A stretch of DNA of 10,108 nt from a bacterium. GTDB lineage: Bacteria; Hydrogenedentota; Hydrogenedentia; Hydrogenedentiales; SLHB01. This document shows, in pieces, positions 1-5,380 of this stretch (within the stretch, counting starts at the first letter, position 1; every line of letters begins with the position of its first letter). The stretch is taken from assembly GCA_024231375.1 (NCBI GenBank), contig JAAEQP010000705.1, forward strand, positions 1 through 10,108, written 5' to 3'. The position numbers and the translations under genes were made by a program. The notes below the pieces were generated by a model that worked only from the letters and a program-made list of their open reading frames with translations, did not search any database and was not told where the DNA came from.

Positions 1-27
1 ATTTGCTGGATAAGCCAAGCCATCGCC

Positions 28-78
28 GAGGACGAAGAACCCCGGGGGCATTCCCGTGAACGCGAGTTCTGGGTCCTC
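28..78. other. Imperfect stem-loop downstream of the small-peptide gene
   Basis: Bases 28-40 and 66-78 are inverted repeats that pair at 11 of 13 positions. Inside the loop, 43-46 (CGGG) can pair with 53-56 (CCCG). It lies 40 bp beyond the stop codon of the leftward gene ending at 118, the place where a transcript terminator or 3'-end stabiliser would sit. No run of T follows on the minus strand, so it is not a canonical intrinsic terminator. The rest of 1-117 shows no gene I can support: frame 1 is open to the stop at 145 and frame 3 to the stop at 57, so the tail of a gene entering from the left cannot be excluded. Confidence 0.35.
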
Positions 79-117
79 AGTGCGACGCAGTCAGGGGCCA
101 TTCAGCGGCGATTACGG

Positions 118-249
118 CTAGACGGGAAGGGTGCGGAACAGACCTAGGATGTAGCGAATGATCTGGACGATGATGCCCCAGATACCTTCGAAGTACGGGT
201 CTATGGCCTTGATGGGGCGTCTTGTCGCGTCAGAACGAGTCGGTACCAT
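118..249 (-). CDS. 43-residue small protein with hydrophobic C-terminal helix
   Basis: I do not recognise a family. A longer reading frame runs upstream to 312, but the ATG at 249 is preferred because AAGGAG (minus strand, 263-258) lies 8 nt before it, the best ribosome binding site in the window. The 43-residue product has a basic, polar N-terminus (MVPTRSDATRRPIKAIDPYF) and then a strongly hydrophobic stretch at about residues 19-37 (FEGIWGIIVQIIRYILGLF) broken by one Gln and one Arg. It ends in FRTLPV. That pattern suits a single membrane helix or a membrane-surface amphipathic helix, with the basic end in the cytoplasm. It lies 81 bp downstream of the acetyltransferase gene on the same strand, so the two may be co-transcribed. 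A membrane-associated regulatory peptide, a toxin-like peptide or an envelope peptide are all possible. Function is unknown. The gene call rests on the ribosome binding site and the composition. Confidence 0.6.
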   Translation of the reverse strand: MVPTRSDATRRPIKAIDPYFEGIWGIIVQIIRYILGLFRTLPV

Positions 250-257
250 GGTTCTAT

Positions 258-263
258 CTCCTT
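258..263 (-). promoter_or_regulatory. Strong ribosome binding site that decides the small-peptide start
   Basis: The minus strand reads AAGGAG here, with 8 nt to the ATG at 249-247. This sets the start of the 43-residue peptide at 249 instead of the upstream ATG at 312. Confidence 0.7.
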
Positions 264-330
264 GGTCGTTGCCTCGTGGATCCATTCTGTCACGCGGGCG
301 CCATGCCGTCAAGAGGACTTAACGCCAGGT

Positions 331-966
331 TCAATCGACCGTGCGCTTGAGGAGACAGCGTCCCCGGTGAGGAAGCCGCGGGTGGGGTCTGAACTTGACG
401 GTTTGGACGATGCGAAATCCCACTCGTTGGTAGAACGCGATGGCATCTTCCCGATCCTCCCATGTGAACAAGCAGAGGGAGTCGAGACCACTCGCACGGG
501 CCGCGGAGCAGGCCTGGCACATGAGCCGCCGCCCGATACCGTGCCCTTGATAGGGCGGGAACACGGCCACGTTGGCGATGAGGAGACTGTTCGTGGGCAC
601 GGGCGTTTGCCTGCACCGGGCGACCAAGCGTATGCGTCTGGCGAACCACCGGAGCATGGCGACCGGACCCAAGCCAACGGGACCTTTCATGGCCGCCACG
701 ACGTGGTTGTCGAGAGTGCTCATTTCAGAGGAGGGGATGGCGTTGAAGCCGCCTAGGACGCGTTCCCCGTCGATGGCCAGCGTGAAATGGCGAAACGAGT
801 ATGGGGTGTTGTCCGTGCGGCAAAGGGCAGTGACGGTATCGCGGACGCTCAGAGCTGGCGCTAGACCGTCCAGCAGAAAGGCGAAGGTATCTTCGTCGGC
901 GGTAAGGCAGATCTCGGCTAGATCCGAGGCATCCTCCGGTTGCGCGCGTCTGAATTGCACGTCCAT
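331..966 (-). CDS. GNAT-family N-acetyltransferase
   Basis: This 211-residue protein is a GCN5-related acetyltransferase, which transfers the acetyl group of acetyl-CoA to an amine. Beta-strand 4 and the CoA-pyrophosphate loop (motif A) are clear: IANVAVFPPYQGHGIGRRLM at residues 130-149, with the Q-x-x-G-x-G loop QGHGIG at 140-145. The C-terminal motif B is at 177-184 (AFYQRVGF), followed by the usual last strands. The N-terminus (FRRAQPEDASDLAEI) is the standard GNAT opening. The length is somewhat above the minimal GNAT domain of about 150 residues. The extra sequence is a middle segment at about 75-125 (EMSTLDNHVVAAMKGP and a basic RWFARRIRLVARC stretch) that could help bind substrate. 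The protein appears cytoplasmic. The ATG at 966 is preceded only by a weak purine run (GTAGAGAG). The substrate cannot be told from sequence. It is transcribed divergently from the radical SAM gene and is probably co-transcribed with the small peptide downstream. Confidence 0.88.
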   Translation of the reverse strand: MDVQFRRAQPEDASDLAEICLTADEDTFAFLLDGLAPALSVRDTVTALCRTDNTPYSFRHFTLAIDGERVLGGFNAIPSSEMSTLDNHVVAAMKGPVGLGPVAMLRWFARRIRLVARCRQTPVPTNSLLIANVAVFPPYQGHGIGRRLMCQACSAARASGLDSLCLFTWEDREDAIAFYQRVGFRIVQTVKFRPHPRLPHRGRCLLKRTVD

Positions 967-1146
967 AGCTCTCTACCAAGGTCCAGTTCATCCGGCAAAC
1001 GGAATTGGCGGGTGCGTGAATGTGGGCTGCACCTCTCAATTGTGATGATGACTATCGCTGGGTGGCATTTGACCAGAATGACCGGAGGGACTTCAACGGT
1101 TGTGGGCGCGCTGGAATGGACAGGGACGAGGGAAACGGTACGCCGG

Positions 1147-1176
1147 TTGATCGGTCGTTGGCGGGGAATGTAGACT
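1147..1176 (+). promoter_or_regulatory. Candidate sigma70-type promoter for the radical SAM gene
   Basis: TTGATC (1147-1152) and TAGACT (1171-1176) are 18 bp apart, and each matches 4 of 6 consensus bases. Transcription from here would begin at about 1183. That leaves about 47 nt of leader before the TTG start at 1230 but almost none before the GTG at 1191. The rest of the divergent gap 967-1229 shows no other convincing site, and no clear promoter was found for the leftward gene. Confidence 0.3.
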
Positions 1177-1215
1177 AGGCGCGCCGGAGAGTGTCTACGG
1201 AAACCCCTGCCCTAC

Positions 1216-1220
1216 GGAGA
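1216..1220 (+). promoter_or_regulatory. Ribosome binding site deciding the radical SAM start
   Basis: GGAGA lies 9 nt before the TTG at 1230-1232. The in-frame GTG at 1191 has a GGAGA directly touching it, with no spacer, so it is a poor start. The site therefore favours TTG at 1230. Confidence 0.55.
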
Positions 1221-1229
1221 TCGGTCACA

Positions 1230-2648
1230 TTGAAACCGTTGCGAGTCTTTCTAGTTAGACTCGGTGTACGCGATAATTCGCAGCCGCACGTGAGTCCACC
1301 CCTTGGATTGCTCTATCTCGCGGCGTATGTGCGCGAGAAGTTCAATCTTGAGATCCGTCTGGTGGACCAACGGCTCGAGAACTGTAGCATCGACGAGTTG
1401 GCGCGCCAGGTTGTTGAATTCGAGCCGGATATCCTCGGTATTGGGTCGGTGTCGGCGGCAGGCGTGCTGATCCCGGAACTGACGGAGAAGGTGCGTTCGG
1501 CGTGTCCGGATACGCTTATCGCGCTTGGAGGCCCTCATGCGTCGGCCAGCAAAGAGGCGGCCCTGACAGGCAACGACGCGGACCTGGTGGTGGTCGGGGA
1601 AGGTGAACTGACCTTTGAACGAATCATTGAAACCTACCTAGACAACAGAGATTACAGCGAGATTCCGGGCCTAGTCCGACGCGAGTCGGAGGGGGAAGCG
1701 GTTACGAATCCTGGCGTCGTGCCGTTTGTAGCGGATCTGGACAGCTTGCCCATGCCGGCCTACGACCTGATTGACGTGCGGCGATACTGGCTGCTCCATT
1801 CGTTCGTGTTGGTACCCCGGCGCAAGTACATCTCGCTCATGAGCAGCCGGGGATGCCCGTTCCTCTGCAACTACTGCCACAAGATCTTCGGTAAACGGTT
1901 TCGGGGGCATTCGCCCGAACGGTTAGTGGATGAACTGGAGTACTTCGTGGGCAAGTATGGCGCCCGCGACGTGGAACTGCTGGACGACGTCTTCAACTAC
2001 GATTACGACCGGGCGTTGGAAGTGTGCGAACTGATAGGGAAGCGGGATCTGAAGATCAAGATGGCGTTCCCGAACGGTCTGCGCACGGACACGCTCGACG
2101 AAGAATTGATTGACGCCATGGTCGACGTGGGGTTCTACTACGCGAGTTTCGCGTTGGAATCAGGATCGCCGCGCGTGCAGAAGCACATGGGAAAACGCCT
2201 GGACATCGATGCGTTTCTCAAGAACGTGGAATACGCCACGAATCACGGGGTCTTCGGCAACGGATTCGCCATGCTGGGGTTCCCGACCGAAACCGAGGCC
2301 GAGATGCGGGAGACGGTGGACGTGATGTGCGGTTCGCGGGTCCATACTGGGCAGTTCTTCACGGTGACGCCGTTCCCGGGCAGTGAACTCTACGACGAAG
2401 TCGCGCGGACCATGCCGGAGCGGCTGGAGGCGCTCGACCTATCGCATTCGACCTTCGGTAGAATGAAGGTGAACCTGTCTGACGCGCCCGATGAGGTGCT
2501 GTTCGCATGCCAGCGCGAGGCGAACCGCCGGCTGTACCTCAACCCCAATCGGGTCCTTCGTCTACTGCGCGACCATCCCAAGCCGTGGAGCTTTCCGTTG
2601 TACGTGCCGATGTTCCTTGAGAAAGTCACGAAGGGGCTCTTTGGCTGA
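1230..2648 (+). CDS. B12-binding-domain radical SAM enzyme
   Basis: This 472-residue enzyme (485 if begun at GTG 1191) uses a 4Fe-4S cluster to cleave S-adenosylmethionine and, in this family, usually a cobalamin cofactor as well. The N-terminal third is a B12-binding-type Rossmann fold: KPLRVFLVRLG start, PPLGLLYLAAYVRE at about residues 23-36, then DILGIGSVS, GGPHAS and VVVGEGE at about 67-125. The radical SAM core has the cluster motif CPFLCNYC (Cys 209, 213, 216; spacing Cx3Cx2C), a downstream LDDVFNYD, ALESGSPRV at about 308-316 and FAMLGFPTET at about 346-355. The C-terminus (LYLNPNRVLRLLRD) is the helical tail common in these proteins. The classical DxHxxG cobalamin motif is not evident, as in many members of the class, so cobalamin use is inferred from the fold. 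Relatives include BchE and the hopanoid methylase HpnP, plus many enzymes of lipid, glycan and antibiotic biosynthesis. The exact substrate is unknown. It is the first gene of the rightward block, separated from the YfhO-like genes by the 2681-2916 repeat. Confidence 0.85.
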   Translation: MKPLRVFLVRLGVRDNSQPHVSPPLGLLYLAAYVREKFNLEIRLVDQRLENCSIDELARQVVEFEPDILGIGSVSAAGVLIPELTEKVRSACPDTLIALGGPHASASKEAALTGNDADLVVVGEGELTFERIIETYLDNRDYSEIPGLVRRESEGEAVTNPGVVPFVADLDSLPMPAYDLIDVRRYWLLHSFVLVPRRKYISLMSSRGCPFLCNYCHKIFGKRFRGHSPERLVDELEYFVGKYGARDVELLDDVFNYDYDRALEVCELIGKRDLKIKMAFPNGLRTDTLDEELIDAMVDVGFYYASFALESGSPRVQKHMGKRLDIDAFLKNVEYATNHGVFGNGFAMLGFPTETEAEMRETVDVMCGSRVHTGQFFTVTPFPGSELYDEVARTMPERLEALDLSHSTFGRMKVNLSDAPDEVLFACQREANRRLYLNPNRVLRLLRDHPKPWSFPLYVPMFLEKVTKGLFG

Positions 2649-2680
2649 CCCGGCCCGTGGCAAGCGCGCGGTTTGGGAAG

Positions 2681-2916
2681 TGCATAGCGCGAAACGGGGG
2701 ACAGTGGGGCTGTTGAAAAGGTCTCGGCTCTGGCGCTTAGTTCGCGATAAGCGGGGGACAGCCACCCATTGTTGCCCTAAGAAGCGCAATAATGGGACGC
2801 AAGAGCTTGGCAGTCCCCGTTTGTCGCTTCTGTTCCGGTGGGCATGTGACTTTTTCAACGGCTCCACAGCCCCGTCTCGCTTCGCTCGCTTGGTACAGTC
2901 CCCGGTTTCGCTTGCA
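2681..2916. repeat. Nested inverted-repeat element (MITE/REP-like) in the 2649-2965 gap
   Basis: The gap between the radical SAM gene and the first YfhO-like gene holds this element and no gene I can support. Three pairs of inverted arms nest around a core hairpin. The outer arms are 2681-2705 and about 2895-2916 (TGCA...GCG..AAAC.GGGGAC..T on both, with small indels). The second pair is 2706-2719 (GGGGCTGTTGAAAA) and 2851-2874. The inner pair is 2744-2764 (GCGATAAGCGGGGGACAGCC then A) and 2808-2827 (TGGCAGTCCCCGTTTGTCGC). The right side carries an extra segment (2874-2893) that is itself palindromic. The GGGGACAGCCACCCATT-type motif resembles the REP-like elements mobilised by RAYT (TnpA_REP) transposases, which I know from established work on that class. 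No transposase is in the window, so mobilisation would be in trans. An apparent frame running through it (from 2792) is spurious. Confidence 0.65.
2765..2796. repeat. Core hairpin of the repeat element
   Basis: CCCATTGTTGC (2765-2775) pairs with GCAATAATGGG (2786-2796), with one G-T wobble (2771/2790) and a 10-nt loop. It is the apex of the nested inverted repeats and would form a strong hairpin in a read-through transcript or a cruciform in DNA. Confidence 0.7.
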
Positions 2917-2941
2917 AACCTTACCGTCGAGGCGTTACAAG
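2912..2941 (+). promoter_or_regulatory. Weak candidate promoter at the edge of the repeat
   Basis: TTGCAA (2912-2917) and TACAAG (2936-2941), 18 bp apart, each match 4 of 6 sigma70 consensus bases. The upstream hexamer overlaps the right end of the repeat. If real, transcription would start at about 2948 and serve the YfhO-like operon on its own. Confidence 0.2.
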
Positions 2942-2965
2942 AACAGCATGCATTTCAGTGGTATC

Positions 2966-5359
2966 ATGAACGATTCACCCGAAGCCGCCTCTACAGAGCG
3001 GGTGGTGTTCCGTGAATTCGCGGTTCACGCCGCTATCCTCGTGGTCATTCTGGCCATTCTGTTCCCGGCCACCTTCCTGCGGGGCGAACTGATCAGCCCG
3101 GAAGGGCACTTCTTCAAGGATGACCCGTGGCGCCGGCACATGCCGGACGGCGCCGAGATTCCGGCGAACGACCAGACCTTTGAGTTCGTGTCGGGCTGGA
3201 ATCCTTTCTACGTTTTCGGACGACGGGCCATGGACGAGGGCCAATGGCCGTTGTGGAATCCGTATTACCTCATGGGAATCCCCCTTCTCGGGAATTTCCA
3301 ATCGGCTTTCTTCTATCCGCCGCGCATGGCCCATGCCCTCTTCGAGAACCATGTCGGCACAACGATCCTCATGCTGATTCGTCTGTGGATGTGCGGGTTT
3401 GTCGCCTACGTGTGCGGGCGACTGCTGGGATTGGCGCGAGGCCCGTCGCGGTTCTGGTCGCTTGGGTGGATGCTATGCGGCTATGTGATGCACTGGGCCA
3501 TGTGGACCATCCCCGACGTGGCTGCCTGGTTTCCCGTCCTCTTCGTGGGGATCGAGTTGGTCCTGTCAGGACGCTACCGGCGGGGCTTCTTCACGACGCT
3601 CGTCGGAGGCGTTCTCGTGATCATTGCGGGTCACCCCGAGAGCGCTTTCGGGTTCTGTCTTGGCCTGGGCGCCTACTTCCTGCTACGGCTGGTTGCCGAT
3701 CGGTCGTCCATGAAGCATATCTTTGTCTCGGTGGTCGTGCTGTCGATCGCATGGGCTGTGGTCCTCCTTGTTTGCTGCGCTCAGATTCTGCCGTTCCTGG
3801 AGTTTTTGGTCCGTAGCCATACCTTCGCCTACCGATCGGAAGGGGGCAACGTCGAGCGTTTCGTACCCATCTTCCCGGGGTTGGCCACTGTGGCGTTCTG
3901 GGTACCGCGCTTCTTTGGCGCATCGCCCGACTCCAACCTGTGGCTCCTGACGCGGGAAAGCCCCTACAATCTGGGACAGACCGTTCCGTTGAACTCGAAT
4001 TTCATCGGTCTGGTGTATCCCGGTATAGCGGTGTGGCTGGGTCTGGGACTGCTCGTCGCTTGTGTGCGCACCGATTCCCTCGCGCGGCGACGGTTGCTGT
4101 GCATGGCGGTCCCCGCGGTGATCGGGGTCATCCTGGCACTGAATCTCCCCGCCACGGCCTTCGTTGACCGCTTGCCTCTCGTCAACAGCATGCATCGCCT
4201 GTACCACCTGTGCTTCTTTCTTTTCGCAGTACCGTTCCTTGGCGCGTTGGGACTTGACCGCTGGCTCCGCGGCAGAGAACCGCGACGCGCGCTGAAATGG
4301 CCCCTGATCATCGTTGGCGTGATGGCGGCCCATGTGTCCGTTCTTCTTCTCTTCTACTGGCCAACGATCTCCTTTGAGGGCGTGCATGTCTATGTTTTGA
4401 CGCAAGTCGGCTTGGCCGCACTTTTCACTGGCGCCGGTCTTGCAGCTCTTCTCATGCATATCCGCCGGCCCCGCGCTCGATTGACGGCCGGACTGTTGAC
4501 GGTTCTGCTCGCTCTGGACCTCTTGGTTGCTGCGCGGGGGGTGAATTCTACTGCGCCCAGGGAGCACTTGGATGTGCGGACCGACCTCATGGACTACATG
4601 GCGTCGCTGGGGCCGGGTAGCCGTTTCGATGTGGCGCTGGCGAACATTATGCTCGGGCCTCAGGCCAAACAGGGCATCCAGATCGCGGGCACATACGATG
4701 CGCTGGCCCCCGAGCGCTATTCGCGATTCTTGTACACATGCTACGCCGAGAACTGGGATAGCATCGGACCGGCATCGTCCGTCACGCACTACGTGGTGCG
4801 CGAGGGCGCCATGGGCGACGGCAATGACGAGTTGCGGCTTGAAGCGCGACTCGAGGGGTTCGACATCGTTCGCATTGCCAACGCTCTCCCGAGAGTGCGC
4901 CTGGTGCCGCGTTTGGAAGTGCTCCCGAACCGAGAAGCCTTGTTCGAGCGCCTCTGCGATCCATCGATCAACCCCGCGGAGATCGCTGTGACGAGTGAAC
5001 CCCCTGCCGAGATCCCCTCCCTCACCAGCGAGGGCTCGCCCGGCAGTGCGTCCATTGCGCGACACACGCCCTGCGAGGTGGACGTGGATGTTCAGGCCGA
5101 GGGGAATGCGGTTCTGGTGTTTGCGGACGAATACTACCCTGGGTGGAAGGTCTACGTGAACGATGAACCCGCCGAGCTGTTCCCGGTATACTACGCGTTC
5201 CGTGGGGTATGTGTCGGGAAAGGGAACCACCGCGTCCGTTTCTCGTATGAACCGGCGAGTTTCCGGGTGGGAATGACGGTTTCAACAGGGACACTGTTTG
5301 TCGGCGCCCTTGCAGCCGCGGTTGTATTGATGCGGCGGAAGAGCCGTCTAGCCACTTGA
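2966..5359 (+). CDS. YfhO-family polytopic membrane protein, copy 1
   Basis: This 797-residue integral membrane protein has a GT-C-like plan. In Bacillus, YfhO transfers sugar from a polyprenyl carrier to teichoic acid on the outer face of the membrane; transfer here is inferred. The layout is: first helix at about 19-35; first outer loop with E73 in DQTFEFVSGW; QWPLWNPYYLMGIPLLGNFQSA at about 93-114 (key residues W94, P95, N98, P99, G104, N110); PDVAAW at 183-188; GHPESAF at 222-228; VPRFFG at 313-318; about ten or more helices up to about 525; then a soluble domain ending in YYPGWKVYV (723-731) and LFPVYYAFRG (738-747), with a last helix at about 769-789. Start: an ATG at 2948 and a long upstream frame from 2792 also exist, but 2792 lies inside the repeat. 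Alignment with copies 2 and 3 favours ATG 2966; no strong ribosome site is visible at either. It differs most from the others: FFKDDPWRR replaces the APW motif of copies 2 and 3. It leads a three-gene run, with 21 nt to the next gene. Confidence 0.82.
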   Translation: MNDSPEAASTERVVFREFAVHAAILVVILAILFPATFLRGELISPEGHFFKDDPWRRHMPDGAEIPANDQTFEFVSGWNPFYVFGRRAMDEGQWPLWNPYYLMGIPLLGNFQSAFFYPPRMAHALFENHVGTTILMLIRLWMCGFVAYVCGRLLGLARGPSRFWSLGWMLCGYVMHWAMWTIPDVAAWFPVLFVGIELVLSGRYRRGFFTTLVGGVLVIIAGHPESAFGFCLGLGAYFLLRLVADRSSMKHIFVSVVVLSIAWAVVLLVCCAQILPFLEFLVRSHTFAYRSEGGNVERFVPIFPGLATVAFWVPRFFGASPDSNLWLLTRESPYNLGQTVPLNSNFIGLVYPGIAVWLGLGLLVACVRTDSLARRRLLCMAVPAVIGVILALNLPATAFVDRLPLVNSMHRLYHLCFFLFAVPFLGALGLDRWLRGREPRRALKWPLIIVGVMAAHVSVLLLFYWPTISFEGVHVYVLTQVGLAALFTGAGLAALLMHIRRPRARLTAGLLTVLLALDLLVAARGVNSTAPREHLDVRTDLMDYMASLGPGSRFDVALANIMLGPQAKQGIQIAGTYDALAPERYSRFLYTCYAENWDSIGPASSVTHYVVREGAMGDGNDELRLEARLEGFDIVRIANALPRVRLVPRLEVLPNREALFERLCDPSINPAEIAVTSEPPAEIPSLTSEGSPGSASIARHTPCEVDVDVQAEGNAVLVFADEYYPGWKVYVNDEPAELFPVYYAFRGVCVGKGNHRVRFSYEPASFRVGMTVSTGTLFVGALAAAVVLMRRKSRLAT

Positions 5360-5364
5360 CGATC

Positions 5365-5369
5365 GGGAG
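5365..5369 (+). promoter_or_regulatory. Ribosome binding site of YfhO-family copy 2
   Basis: GGGAG lies 11 nt before the ATG at 5381 and just after the copy 1 stop at 5357-5359. It supports this start and translation from the same transcript. Confidence 0.45.
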
Positions 5370-5380
5370 TTGGGGAAGCC

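Noticed and set aside
940..1173. 77-residue rightward open frame in the divergent gap
   Set aside because: It overlaps the start of the acetyltransferase on the other strand, has no ribosome site at either Met, and has no recognisable features. It is most likely chance.
2706..2874. Ordinary intrinsic terminator for the radical SAM gene
   Set aside because: The hairpins are long and nested, but no T-run follows the arms on the plus strand other than a short TTTTT at 2851-2855 inside an arm. Termination activity remains possible but is not shown.
2681..2916. CRISPR array or tRNA-like gene in the repeat-rich gap
   Set aside because: The repeats are inverted and unequal in size, with no regularly spaced direct repeats and no cloverleaf with an acceptor stem.
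2792..2965. Long N-terminal extension of YfhO-like copy 1 (58 residues before the Met at 2966)
   Set aside because: The extension reads through the inverted-repeat element and has no counterpart in copies 2 and 3. The start at 2966 matches their N-termini.
3683..5230. 515-residue open frame on the minus strand
   Set aside because: It lies entirely antisense to YfhO-like copy 1, whose conserved motifs prove the plus-strand reading. The antisense frame is a by-product of GC-rich codon use.
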